Source: Gottfriedia endophytica
GTDB lineage: Bacteria; Bacillota; Bacilli; Bacillales; Bacillaceae_G
Length of the DNA: 64,000 bases
Direction of reading: 5' to 3'
Assembly: GCF_017814275.1 (NCBI RefSeq)
Contig: NZ_JAGIYQ010000006.1
Coordinates: forward strand, 62,001-126,000
Part shown: in pieces, positions 44,035 through 52,668 of the stretch
How the letters are laid out: the number at the start of each line of letters is the position of its first letter
Numbering within the stretch: position 1 is the first letter of the stretch
Made by a program: the position numbers and the translations under genes
The notes under the pieces: model-generated
What the model was told of the DNA's origin: nothing
Seen by the model: only the letters and a program-made list of their open reading frames with translations
The model's database searches: none

Positions 44035-44692
44035 ATCCATTACCTCCCGACTGAAAATTAAAGAAAACGGAATTTATTCATTGTACCTGTACGATTATCT
44101 ATTGCATTCCAAACTATTTACTTTCTCCATGCGAATACAATATCCTTCATTTATTTTATATGTGTACATTTAGAAGTATCTTTAAACTTCAATAGATATT
44201 TCTACTTTAAGACATACTTACTTTGTTACTTTATGTAACTTTTTTTATTTAATTTTAGAATGTACCTCCCTTATTTCCCCCTTATACCTTTAAAAAATAT
44301 TAGAAAAGAATTTTTTGGCTAATTTATCATCTTTAAAGCGCATACATTTTATTTCCATATAGAGAAATATTGGTGTATTATTAGTTTATAGGCTTTGTAA
44401 TATTTGATATAACAAATGAGAAATTCAAAGTTACAATTAATATATAAGTTACTTTTTGTTTATCGAAAATGTATCTAATTTAAAAATTAATTAATATTTA
44501 ACCACTCTTATATAAATATGATCAGATATGATTCCCCAGTATTTTTTAGTTTTTTTCTCTATTAAATTCCATGTTTATTCATAGTATTTAATTTACTTAA
44601 AAGAGGAAATTATTTTTGTTATTTAATTTAAAGCATTTATAAAATACATATGAAATAGTTCGTACCGTTTTGTATAAAGGAGTTTTGAACAA
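44035..44692. other. 650-bp AT-rich intergenic region
   Basis: Very AT-rich DNA between divergent genes with no supported frame, hairpin terminator or recognised motif, apart from GTTAC-TTTAT-GTAAC, a small palindrome at about 44224-44238. It must hold the promoters of both flanking genes. Confidence 0.6.
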
Positions 44693-45010
44693 ATGGATGA
44701 TCAGCCAAATTTAGGTCCTAAAGTAATAAATAGTTTCGAACTGATTGGCAAAAGATGGACAGGTTTAATTATTTATGTCCTAATGAGCGGACCTAAACGT
44801 TTTAGTGAAATTCATGCTACCATTTCAGATTTAAGTAAACGTATGCTCACAGAGAGAATGAAAGAACTTGAAGACCATGGAATAGTTGTGCGTCATGTTA
44901 TCCCTGAACGTCCAGTTCGAACTGAATATTTATTAACAAAAAAAGGGACAGAACTTGGAAGAATACTTGGACCAATTAGCCAGTGGGCAGAAAGCTGGAT
45001 AAAAGATTAA
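44693..45010 (+). CDS. HxlR-family transcriptional regulator
   Basis: 105-residue MarR-like winged helix of the HxlR type: FELIGKRWTGLIIYVLMSGPKRFSEI, LSKRMLTERMKELEDHGIV and RTEYLLTKKGTEL (parts). It has no cysteine, so thiol sensing of the YodB/HypR kind is excluded. No adjacent target gene. AAGGAGTTTTGAACAA precedes the ATG. Confidence 0.9.
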   Translation: MDDQPNLGPKVINSFELIGKRWTGLIIYVLMSGPKRFSEIHATISDLSKRMLTERMKELEDHGIVVRHVIPERPVRTEYLLTKKGTELGRILGPISQWAESWIKD

Positions 45011-45022
45011 GTCCCTAAAAAT

Positions 45023-45060
45023 GAATCCCACTCGAAGTAAATAGTGGGATTCTGTTTTTA
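45023..45060 (+). terminator. intrinsic terminator of hxlR-type gene
   Basis: Stem AATCCCACT / AGTGGGATT followed by CTGTTTTT, 13 bp after the stop. Confidence 0.85.
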
Positions 45061-45126
45061 AGCATTCAATACAATTACAATACAGTACATACTAAATTGA
45101 AACGTTTAATGTAGTTTTATAATCAA

Positions 45127-45334
45127 AAGCTCTTTTAGGATTTGTCATTTAAAAGTCAGAAGTTGATTGGAACGGAAGGGTGCTCGACTCCTGTGGGAGA
45201 TGCGGGAAGGCTGAGACCCCACAGGAGCGTATGCGACGAGGAGGCTCAGCTCACGCCCCTAGGAAAGCGAGCATCCTGGAGTGGAAATCAACTTACACAT
45301 ACTAAAATAGCAACAATGTATACGAAAACAGCCT
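45127..45334. repeat. fold-back repeat element R3 (full copy)
   Basis: Approximately 208-bp element. Outer arms are imperfect inverted copies built of ATTGTTGCT-TTTAG ... AAGTTGATT; the inner part has CTCCTGTGGG / CCCACAGGAG as a 10-bp inverted repeat and GAGTGGAAATCAACTT at the right. The right end reads CGAAAACAGCC. GC content is far above the surroundings. Copies at 50930-51131 and 54822-55031 are nearly identical but in reverse orientation. No transposase; a frame through it is an artefact. MITE-like or REP-like. Confidence 0.9.
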
Positions 45335-45340
45335 AATCAA

Positions 45341-45387
45341 AAAAGAGCGTTAGACATCCTACATTCAGGAGTCTAACGCTCTTTTTA
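45341..45387. terminator. terminator of zwf-tkt-gnd-tal operon
   Basis: Stem AAAAGAGCGTTAGAC / GTCTAACGCTCTTTT with A and T runs on both sides, 29 bp beyond the tal stop. Confidence 0.9.
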
Positions 45388-45415
45388 AGAGTGTAAACAC
45401 TCTAATTTAATTCAA

Positions 45416-46084
45416 TTAGTTTTTAGGAGCTTTTGCCCAGTCTGCAGCGAATTTTTCAATTCCTTGATCAGTTAATGGGTGTTTTGAAAGTTGCTCAATA
45501 ACACTGAATGGAATTGTAGCAATGTGAGCACCAGCCATAGCAACGCGAGTTACGTGGTCAGGGTGACGAACAGAAGCTGCAATAATTTGTGCATCTAAGT
45601 TGTGGATTAAGAATAATTCTGCAATTTTTTCTACTAATAATACGCCATCTTCAGAAATGTCATCTAAACGACCTAAGAATGGAGAAACGTATGTTGCACC
45701 TGCGCGAGCAGCTAATAGAGCTTGGTTAACAGTGAAAATAAGTGTTACGTTTGTTTTTACACCTTTTTTAGTAAGGTAACGACAAGTTTCTAGACCAGCT
45801 AAAGTCATAGGAAGTTTAATTGTAACTTTATCGTCTCCACCGTTGATTTTGATTAATTCTTCTGCTTCAGCGATCATTTCTTCAGCAGTTACAGCATCAG
45901 GAGATACTTCTGCAGAAACTGACTCAACTTCAGGTACTGCTTGGCAAATTTCAGCAATACGGTCTTCGAATTTTACGCCTTCTTTAGCAACTAAAGATGG
46001 GTTCGTTGTAACACCAGATAAAACTCCGATTTTATAAGCTTTTTTAATATCTTCTAAATTTGCAGTATCAATAAAAAATTTCAT
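45416..46084 (-). CDS. tal: transaldolase (TalC/YwjH type)
   Basis: 222-residue small transaldolase. [45 protein letters not shown] with the Schiff-base lysine, [20 protein letters not shown], and [14 protein letters not shown] are conserved. Moves a dihydroxyacetone unit between sugar phosphates in the non-oxidative pentose phosphate pathway. Last gene of the zwf-tkt-gnd-tal operon. GGAGGTAAT precedes the ATG. Confidence 0.95.
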   Translation of the reverse strand: MKFFIDTANLEDIKKAYKIGVLSGVTTNPSLVAKEGVKFEDRIAEICQAVPEVESVSAEVSPDAVTAEEMIAEAEELIKINGGDDKVTIKLPMTLAGLETCRYLTKKGVKTNVTLIFTVNQALLAARAGATYVSPFLGRLDDISEDGVLLVEKIAELFLIHNLDAQIIAASVRHPDHVTRVAMAGAHIATIPFSVIEQLSKHPLTDQGIEKFAADWAKAPKN

Positions 46085-46133
46085 GAAAAATTACCTCCAT
46101 TGATGTATTATCGATTTTGTATTTGTATTTGTT

Positions 46134-47027
46134 TTATTTCTTTTCTACAGCGTGACCACCGAACTCGTTACGAAGAGCTGCGACAACTTTACCATTGAAA
46201 GTATCGTTCTCTAATGAACGGTAACGCATTAATAATGACATTGCGATAACTGGAGTAGCTGTTTGTAGATCTAAAGCAGTTTCAACAGTCCATTTTCCTT
46301 CACCAGATGAATGCATGATACCTTTGATTTCATCAAGTTTAGCGTCTTTTGAGAATGCATTTTGAGTTAATTCCATTAACCATGAACGAATAACAGAACC
46401 GTGATTCCAAACTTTCGCTACTTTTTCATAGTCGTAGTTGAATTCGCTTTTTTCTAATACTTCGAATCCTTCACCGATTGCAGCCATCATTGCATACTCA
46501 ATACCGTTGTGAACCATTTTTAAGAAATGTCCGCTACCAATTTCACCAGCGTATAGGAAACCATTTTCAACTGAAGTGTCATGGAAAATAGGCTCAACGA
46601 TTTCCCAAGCGTCAGCGTCACCGCCTACCATATAGCATGCACCATTACGTGCACCTTCCATTCCTCCAGATGTACCAGCATCCATAAATCTGATGCCAAA
46701 TTCTTTTAACTCATTGTATCTACGGATAGATTCTTTGTAATGAGAGTTTCCAGCTTCAACTACGATGTCACCTTTTTCTAATAAAGGAGCAATTTCGCCG
46801 ATAACTGAATCAACAACAGCGTGAGGAACCATAATCCAAAGTACTCTTGGAGATTCTAATGACTCAACAAGCTCTTTTAAGCTTGAAGTACCTTTAGCAC
46901 CATATTGTTCCATTTCTTTCACAGCATTTGTATTTAAATCAAATGCTACTACTTGGTGCTTATTGTCAATTAGGTTTTGACCTAAGTTTAATCCCATTTT
47001 TCCTAAACCGATTAATCCAACTTGCAT
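46134..47027 (-). CDS. gnd: 6-phosphogluconate dehydrogenase, short type (copy 2)
   Basis: 297 residues, same short family as 39551-40450 with all motifs intact (IGLGKMGLNLGQNL, DAGTSGGMEGARNGACYMVGG in part, KMVHNGIEYAMMAAIGEG, HSSGEGKWTVETALDL). GAGGAGGAAAT precedes the ATG. Third gene of the zwf-tkt-gnd-tal operon; a strong hairpin lies between tkt and this gene. Confidence 0.93.
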   Translation of the reverse strand: MQVGLIGLGKMGLNLGQNLIDNKHQVVAFDLNTNAVKEMEQYGAKGTSSLKELVESLESPRVLWIMVPHAVVDSVIGEIAPLLEKGDIVVEAGNSHYKESIRRYNELKEFGIRFMDAGTSGGMEGARNGACYMVGGDADAWEIVEPIFHDTSVENGFLYAGEIGSGHFLKMVHNGIEYAMMAAIGEGFEVLEKSEFNYDYEKVAKVWNHGSVIRSWLMELTQNAFSKDAKLDEIKGIMHSSGEGKWTVETALDLQTATPVIAMSLLMRYRSLENDTFNGKVVAALRNEFGGHAVEKK

Positions 47028-47072
47028 GAAAATTTCCTCCTCAAGACTATTGTTTCTATATATAAAAGATCT

Positions 47073-47110
47073 TTAGCTAATGAATAGGAAACACCTTATT
47101 CATTAGCTAA
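47073..47110 (-). other. intercistronic hairpin between tkt and gnd
   Basis: Perfect 14-bp inverted repeat TTAGCTAATGAATA (47073-47086) and its complement (47097-47110) with a 10-nt loop that can close further by G-C pairing. The following minus-strand bases are AAGATCTTTTATATA, only weakly U-rich. It may be an RNA processing or attenuation point lowering expression of gnd and tal relative to zwf and tkt. Confidence 0.75.
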
Positions 47111-47150
47111 GTCTAGATCATCAATTAAGAAATACTTACTTATCTATAGA

Positions 47151-49145
47151 TTAAGCGTTTAATACGTCTTTAGTGATTTTAATAACATTTTGAGTTGTGA
47201 ATCCGAATAACTCCATTACTGCAGCGCCAGTTCCTGAAGCTCCGAAAGTATCGATTGAAAGAACTTTACCTTTTGGTCCAACAAATTTTTCCCATCCAAG
47301 TGAAATACCCATTTCAAGAGATACACGGTTTGTCACATTAGCTGGTAGAACACTTTCTTTGTATTCATTTGATTGTTTATCAAATAATTCCCAACTTGGC
47401 ATCGCAACTACACGAACAGATACGTTTTCTTTTTCAAGCTCTGATTTAGCAGCCATCGCTAAAGATACTTCTGAACCGGTAGCGATTAAGATTGCATCTG
47501 GATTTTCATTTGTTTGAGTGAACACATAAGCACCTTTTGAAAGGTCTGCAATGTTTCCTTTTGTTTCTTCATAAATCGGTAAGTTTTGACGGCTAAGAAT
47601 TAAAGCAACCGGACCTTCAGTTTGTTGTAAAGCATAAGCCCAAGCGTTTGCAGTTTCGTTTGCATCAGATGGACGAATTACTGTAAGTCCAGGAATTGCA
47701 CGAAGAGCAGCAATATGTTCAACAGGTTCATGAGTTGGACCGTCTTCTCCAACAGCAATTGAATCATGTGTGAATACATAAGTTACAGGTAATTTTGAAA
47801 GTGATGCTAAACGAATTGATGGACGTAAATAGTCATTAAATACAAAGAATGTACTTACGAAAGGTTTTACTCCACCATGAAGAGCTAAACCATTAGCAGC
47901 AGCTCCCATTGCATGTTCACGTACACCAAAGTAAATGTTTCTGCCAGCATAAGATTCTACTGCGAATGCAGCTTCACCTTTAATATCAGTCATTGTTGAG
48001 TGAGATAAGTCTGCACTACCACCGAAGATAGCAGGAACTTGTTTCACAAAATGATTGATTGCATTTTCACTTGCTACACGAGTAGAAACAGTTTTTTCTG
48101 TATCGAAAGTTAAAATATCTTTCGCTTCGATTAATACTTCACCAGAAATAGCTTTTGTTAACTCATCTGCTAATTCAGGGTATGCAGCTTTATAAGCATT
48201 GAACATTTCATTCCATTGGCTTTCTTTAGCAGCACCATTTTGTTTTAATTCTGCAAAGTGTGCTTTAACTTCTTCTGGTACAAAGAAATCTTCTTCGTAG
48301 TGCCATTCATAAGTAGTTTTTGTTGCTTTAGCTTCTTCTGCTCCAAGTGGTGCACCGTGTGCTTTGTTTGTTCCAGCAACTTTAGGGCTACCAAATCCAA
48401 TGATTGTTCTAACTTCGATTAAAGTTGGTTGATCAAGGTTCTGTTTTGCTTCTTCGATTGCTTTTGTAATAGCAGCAACATCGTTACCATCTTCTACGCG
48501 AAGGTATTGCCAATTTGCTGATTCAGCTCTTTTTTGGATGTTCTCAGAGAAAGATAAGTTTAATTCTCCATCTAATGAAATATCGTTTGAATCATATAAT
48601 GCAATTAATTTACCAAGTTTCATATGACCAGCCATAGACATTGCTTCATAAGCAACACCTTCCATCAAGTCACCGTCACCAACTAAAGTGTAAGTGAAGT
48701 GATCAACAACAGAATGACCTTCTTTATTAAATTTAGCAGCTAAATGAGCTTCTGCCATTGCCATACCAACTGATGTAGCAATCCCTTGTCCAAGAGGACC
48801 AGTTGTTGCTTCTACTCCGTCTGTATGTCCAACTTCAGGATGACCTGGAGTTAAGCTGTTTAGTTTTCTAAAGTTTTTTAAGTCTTCAATTGATACTTTG
48901 TAACCAGCAAGGTGAAGTAAGCTGTATAACATACTTGAACCATGACCTGCTGAAAGTACGAATCTGTCACGGTTAAACCATTTAGAATTTCCAGGATTGT
49001 GTTGTAAATGATTTGCCCATAATGCATAAGCCATTGGTGCTGCTCCCATTGGAAGTCCTGGGTGACCTGAATTTGCACGGTTAATTGCATCAATAGATAA
49101 AGTACGAATAGTATTTACTGATAAATTTTCAATAGAATGAGTCAT
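47151..49145 (-). CDS. tkt: transketolase
   Basis: 664-residue TPP enzyme moving two-carbon units between sugar phosphates. [39 protein letters not shown], the TPP motif [34 protein letters not shown], and [20 protein letters not shown] in the pyrimidine domain with catalytic Glu are intact; C-terminal domain begins near 530. Second gene of the operon, 33 bp behind zwf. Confidence 0.96.
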   Translation of the reverse strand: MTHSIENLSVNTIRTLSIDAINRANSGHPGLPMGAAPMAYALWANHLQHNPGNSKWFNRDRFVLSAGHGSSMLYSLLHLAGYKVSIEDLKNFRKLNSLTPGHPEVGHTDGVEATTGPLGQGIATSVGMAMAEAHLAAKFNKEGHSVVDHFTYTLVGDGDLMEGVAYEAMSMAGHMKLGKLIALYDSNDISLDGELNLSFSENIQKRAESANWQYLRVEDGNDVAAITKAIEEAKQNLDQPTLIEVRTIIGFGSPKVAGTNKAHGAPLGAEEAKATKTTYEWHYEEDFFVPEEVKAHFAELKQNGAAKESQWNEMFNAYKAAYPELADELTKAISGEVLIEAKDILTFDTEKTVSTRVASENAINHFVKQVPAIFGGSADLSHSTMTDIKGEAAFAVESYAGRNIYFGVREHAMGAAANGLALHGGVKPFVSTFFVFNDYLRPSIRLASLSKLPVTYVFTHDSIAVGEDGPTHEPVEHIAALRAIPGLTVIRPSDANETANAWAYALQQTEGPVALILSRQNLPIYEETKGNIADLSKGAYVFTQTNENPDAILIATGSEVSLAMAAKSELEKENVSVRVVAMPSWELFDKQSNEYKESVLPANVTNRVSLEMGISLGWEKFVGPKGKVLSIDTFGASGTGAAVMELFGFTTQNVIKITKDVLNA

Positions 49146-49178
49146 TTGTTTTTCCTCCTAATATTTAATGATTTTGTT

Positions 49179-50696
49179 TTAAACTTGTAGAGCTAATTCT
49201 TTTTCTTTTACTTCAACAACTTCTTCAATGGTTTCTTCATCAAGCCACCATTTAAAGCCATCTTCTCGTAACAAGCTGTGTGCAGCCTCTGGTCCATAAG
49301 AACCTGAAGGATACGAATGAAGTGGTAATAATTGTTCTTTAAAAGCATCTAAAATAGGTTGTACATACTCCCATGACAATTCTACTTCTTTCCAGTGAGC
49401 AAAGAATGTAGAATCACCACGCAATGCATCATGAATTAGAAGTTCATATGCCTCAGGTACATCCTTATTATCATTCGCATAATCGACTTTTATTGATTCA
49501 GTTTTTCCGTTAGCCGGATTTCTACTATTTAACACATAAGACATACCTTCATTAGGATTGATTTCAATAACTAACAGATTAGGTAAAGTGTCTTCAATTT
49601 GATCTCCATAAAGCTCTTTCAACGGATTTTTAAATTCTACTACAATGCGAGTAGATTTTTCTTTCATTCTTTTTCCAGTTCGTATGTAAAAAGGAACACC
49701 ATACCAAAAATCATCATCAATCCATAATCTTGCAGCTATAAAGGTGTCATTTTTAGAAGTTTCTTCAATCCCAGGTTCATGTAAATAGCCAACAACATTT
49801 TCACCATTTAGGACTCCTGGACCATATTGTCCTCTGATAACATGCGTTGCAACATCTTCTATTTGTAACGGACGAAGAGCTTCCATCACTTTAGTTTTTT
49901 CATTTGCAACTTCTTTAGCACTAATTTCTTTTGGCAGATGCATAGCAGTCATCATTAACATTTGAAGCATATGGTTTTGGAACATATCCTTAATTGCTCC
50001 AGTATGATCATAGTAGCCTGCTCGCTCTTCTACCCCAACAATTTCACTTGCTGTGATTTGAATATTAGCGATATATTTATTGTTCCATAAAGCTTGAAGG
50101 ATAGGATTTGTAAATGCTAAAGATCCTAAGTTTTGAACCATCGGTTTTCCAAGATAATGATCGATTCGATAAATTTCTTCTTCTTCAAAAGCTTTACTTA
50201 ATTTTTCGTTTAGTTCTCGAGCTGAAATTAAATCGTGTCCGAATGGTTTTTCGATGATCATTCGTTTCCAACCTTTTGTAGAACCTAAACCACTCTCTTT
50301 AATATTGAGTGCGATCATATCGAAAAATTCAGGAGCAACTGAAAGATAGAACATTCTATTTTCAGGAATATTTAATTCTTGTTCTCGCTGCCCAACAAAC
50401 TTTAATAATTTCTTATAATCTTCTTTATTTGTTGCGTCAAATTGAACATATCGAATTGACTCAATAAACTCTACCATTTTAAAAGAGTTAGTTGTTTCAC
50501 CACGAGAAAATTCCTTTATTGACTCTTCTACACTTTCTTGAAAATCATTGTGAGACATTCCTCTTCTGCCTAAACCAATGATAGAAAATGATGAGGGCAT
50601 TTTCTGTTCGATAAACAGGTTGTAAAGAGCTGGATAGATTTTTCTTTTTGCCAGATCTCCTGTCCCACCGAACAAGACAAAAGTCATCGAATCCAT
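49179..50696 (-). CDS. zwf: glucose-6-phosphate dehydrogenase (copy 2)
   Basis: 505 residues. FGGTGDLAKRKIYPALYNLF at the cofactor site, RIDHYLGKPMVQN in the active site, and PFYIRTGKRM are all present. It carries an acidic C-terminal tail (EETIEEVVEVKEKELALQV) that copy 1 lacks. First gene of zwf-tkt-gnd-tal, so oxidative and non-oxidative branches are co-transcribed. GAGGAGGAATAAC precedes the ATG. Promoter with palindromes 66-112 bp upstream. Confidence 0.96.
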   Translation of the reverse strand: MDSMTFVLFGGTGDLAKRKIYPALYNLFIEQKMPSSFSIIGLGRRGMSHNDFQESVEESIKEFSRGETTNSFKMVEFIESIRYVQFDATNKEDYKKLLKFVGQREQELNIPENRMFYLSVAPEFFDMIALNIKESGLGSTKGWKRMIIEKPFGHDLISARELNEKLSKAFEEEEIYRIDHYLGKPMVQNLGSLAFTNPILQALWNNKYIANIQITASEIVGVEERAGYYDHTGAIKDMFQNHMLQMLMMTAMHLPKEISAKEVANEKTKVMEALRPLQIEDVATHVIRGQYGPGVLNGENVVGYLHEPGIEETSKNDTFIAARLWIDDDFWYGVPFYIRTGKRMKEKSTRIVVEFKNPLKELYGDQIEDTLPNLLVIEINPNEGMSYVLNSRNPANGKTESIKVDYANDNKDVPEAYELLIHDALRGDSTFFAHWKEVELSWEYVQPILDAFKEQLLPLHSYPSGSYGPEAAHSLLREDGFKWWLDEETIEEVVEVKEKELALQV

Positions 50697-50761
50697 GTTA
50701 TTCCTCCTCAGATGGAAAAGAATCTAAACTAAAATTTATATGTAGATACTTTTTATTATAT

Positions 50762-50808
50762 TGGTTACATTGCGTAACCATAGTAACTCTAAGATTTGTT
50801 ACCGTCAA
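50762..50808 (-). promoter_or_regulatory. SigA-type promoter with two palindromes before zwf-tkt-gnd-tal
   Basis: Minus strand: -35 TTGACG (50808-50803), 17-bp spacer, -10 TACTAT (50785-50780). TGGTTAC-ATTGC-GTAACCA, a perfect palindrome at 50762-50780, covers the expected start site. A second inverted pair GTAAC/GTTAC (50783-50787 and 50798-50802) lies between -10 and -35. The GTTAC theme suggests one repressor using both, so the operon is probably regulated. The regulator is unknown. Confidence 0.75.
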
Positions 50809-50929
50809 GTAAAAAGTGTCGAAATTATGAACTCAAAATAATGCCTTCAATATTAGAAGAATAATCTCTTTAATATACTGCATTCGTAATAGAATAGTTA
50901 TCTTTTTAAATAATGTTTAGGCTGTTTTC

Positions 50930-51131
50930 GTATTCATTGTTGCTATTCTAGTATGTGTAAGTTGATTTCCACTCCAGGATGCTCGCTTTCCTAGGGGCGT
51001 GAGCTGAGCCTCCTCGTCGCATACGCTCCTGTGGGGTCTCAGCCTTCCCGCATCTCCCACAGGAGCCCTTCACCCTTCCGTTCCAATCAACTTCTGTCTT
51101 TTAAATTCCATAACCTAAAAGCAACAATCTT
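50930..51131. repeat. fold-back repeat element R4 (full copy)
   Basis: Reverse-oriented full copy of the family described at 45127-45334, from GGCTGTTTTCGTATTCATTG to AAAAGCAACAATCTTT. Differences from R6 are few (for example GAGCCCTTCACCC against GAGTCGAGCACCC). It lies between the rpiA terminator and the zwf operon promoter. Confidence 0.9.
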
Positions 51132-51323
51132 TAAAAAAGAGCAATGTTTTAATATTGCTTAGATCACTTTAAACAGATTATTATTCTTAACTATTCAGAT
51201 ATTTCGACATACATTCTTAACCTTATTTTGTCATTCTAAATGTATTTTTACTCTATTGAAATAGATATAAATCATTTTTTATAAAATCTAATTAAAATTT
51301 GACTAAATACTTCATTTAATTCC

Positions 51324-51369
51324 ACAAAAATAGCAGATAATTTAGGAGTGATACCCTATTTTATCTGCT
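51324..51369 (-). terminator. intrinsic terminator of rpiA
   Basis: Stem AGCAGATAA / TTATCTGCT with T-rich tail on the minus strand, 30 bp after the stop. Confidence 0.75.
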
Positions 51370-51399
51370 TACTTTAACTGTCTTATTTTATACATTTTA

Positions 51400-52071
51400 T
51401 CAATTAATTTTCTTTATCACAATATCCTTTTTGCTATCTAATGTAATGACAGCATCAACCATTTTGACAAATAATCCATTTTCAACTACACCTGGGATCA
51501 TATTAAGCCCTTTTTCTAATTCTGAAGCATGAAAAATACTAGAAATTTCACAGTCAAAAATGTAATTTCCATTATCTGTTTTATAGGGGTGATTGTTTAC
51601 TTGACGAAGTGTAGGTTCAATTCCTAACTGTATAATCTGTTTTTTTGTCATCTCATATCCAAAAGGAACTACCTCAACAGGAAGGGGAAAACTACCAAGA
51701 GACTCTACAATTTTTGTTGAATCAGCTACAACAATAAAAGTGTTAGCCGCTTTTGCAATAATCTTTTCTCTCAATAATGCGCCTCCCCCTCCTTTAATTA
51801 GATTCAAGTCAGAATCAATCTCATCAGCTCCGTCAATCGCAACATCAATACAATCTACTTCACTAAAATTAACGAGTGGAATTTTAAGCTCTCTTGCTAA
51901 TGTTTCTGTTTGTATTGAAGTAGGAATTCCTTTAATTGATAAACCTTGATTGACCATTTCGCCTAGCTTTTTTATTGTATAAAAAACCGTCGAACCTGTC
52001 CCAAGCCCAACAATCATTCCGTCTTTGACATATTCCGCGGCTTTTTCTCCTACTATCTGCTTTTCATTCAT
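51400..52071 (-). CDS. rpiA: ribose-5-phosphate isomerase A
   Basis: 223 residues. VGLGTGSTVFYTIKKL (phosphate loop), DVAIDGADEIDSDLNLIKGGGGALLREKI in parts with active-site Asp and Lys/Glu, and VADSTKIVESLG identify RpiA. Interconverts ribose- and ribulose-5-phosphate, completing the pentose phosphate set next to it. ATG at 52071 behind AGGGGTG is chosen over an upstream GTG at 52080. Most Bacillus rely on RpiB, so RpiA here fits a specialised cluster. Confidence 0.95.
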   Translation of the reverse strand: MNEKQIVGEKAAEYVKDGMIVGLGTGSTVFYTIKKLGEMVNQGLSIKGIPTSIQTETLARELKIPLVNFSEVDCIDVAIDGADEIDSDLNLIKGGGGALLREKIIAKAANTFIVVADSTKIVESLGSFPLPVEVVPFGYEMTKKQIIQLGIEPTLRQVNNHPYKTDNGNYIFDCEISSIFHASELEKGLNMIPGVVENGLFVKMVDAVITLDSKKDIVIKKIN

Positions 52072-52096
52072 ATTTTTCACCCCTTATTTATTGGAG

Positions 52097-52234
52097 TTAG
52101 TTCAAGTTCCATTGTTTTTTAATTTGGTCTAAAGCTAATTTGTAGACTTCATCACGGGTAGCTCCTCTATTTACAAGTACATTTGTTTTGTAATTTTTTC
52201 CATTATAATTAATCGTAACTTCAACCTCTACCAT
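52097..52234 (-). CDS. small BA3454-type stress response protein
   Basis: 45-residue frame MVEVEVTINYNGKNYKTNVL to KKQWNLN. The pattern (V-E-V-x-V-x-NYxGKxYxTNVxVNxG...EEx..LA..QxKKQW) matches what I recall of the short BA3454 stress-response family of Bacillus. AAAGGGATG upstream is a moderate ribosome site. It lies 25 bp upstream of rpiA on the same strand, possibly co-transcribed. Upstream (52316-52362) GTTAC occurs three times on the minus strand, echoing the zwf operon promoter. Confidence 0.7.
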   Translation of the reverse strand: MVEVEVTINYNGKNYKTNVLVNRGATRDEVYKLALDQIKKQWNLN

Positions 52235-52387
52235 GTAATAGCATCCCTTTCTTTAATTATTTCTATCTCTTTTTAAGGATACAAAACTAACTTTAAGATA
52301 AAATTAATTTACTGTTATTTTTGTAACTTTTATTATTCAGGTAACATTTTGTAACCGTTTTCGTTTTATATTTTGGTTTTATTTTTT

Positions 52388-52490
52388 GGCTGTTTTCGTA
52401 TATCTAGTTGATTTCCGCTCCAGGTTGCTCGCTTTCCGTGGGGCGGAAATCAAGTTCTATATCAACTGTTTCATATAACAAAATCTTTTA
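52388..52490. repeat. fold-back repeat element R5 (internally deleted copy)
   Basis: Begins GGCTGTTTTCGTATATCTAG, then TTGATTTCCGCTCCAGG and GCTCGCTTTCC, and jumps to GGGGCGGAAATCAA. The result is a short hairpin GATTTCCGC / GCGGAAATC. A derivative of the family described at 45127-45334 that has lost its centre. Confidence 0.75.
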
Positions 52491-52596
52491 ATTACTCCTG
52501 CCATTTACACAATTAACCACAATTATTTTATGCACCTTTTTATCATCTTCTCTTACGTAATGTTTCCTATTTTTAGTTCTGAAATTCCGTATATAT

Positions 52597-52633
52597 CAAA
52601 AACGGACTTACTTTTTTGCAAGTCCGTTTTTCC
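52597..52633 (-). terminator. intrinsic terminator of asparagine synthetase gene
   Basis: Stem AAAAACGGACTT / AAGTCCGTTTTT, 35 bp after the stop on the minus strand. Confidence 0.88.
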
Positions 52634-52668
52634 TAATATTTATTTAAACGAAGAATACAAAGTATGTA

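Noticed and set aside
45142-45336. 64-aa frame through repeat R3 (and a 67-aa frame at 54788-54991 through R6)
   Set aside because: Both are translations of the fold-back element; no ribosome site, and their similarity to each other only reflects the repeated DNA.
51400-52071. Methanol/ribulose monophosphate cassette around the pentose phosphate genes
   Set aside because: No hexulose-phosphate synthase or isomerase genes are present; only pentose phosphate pathway genes are seen.
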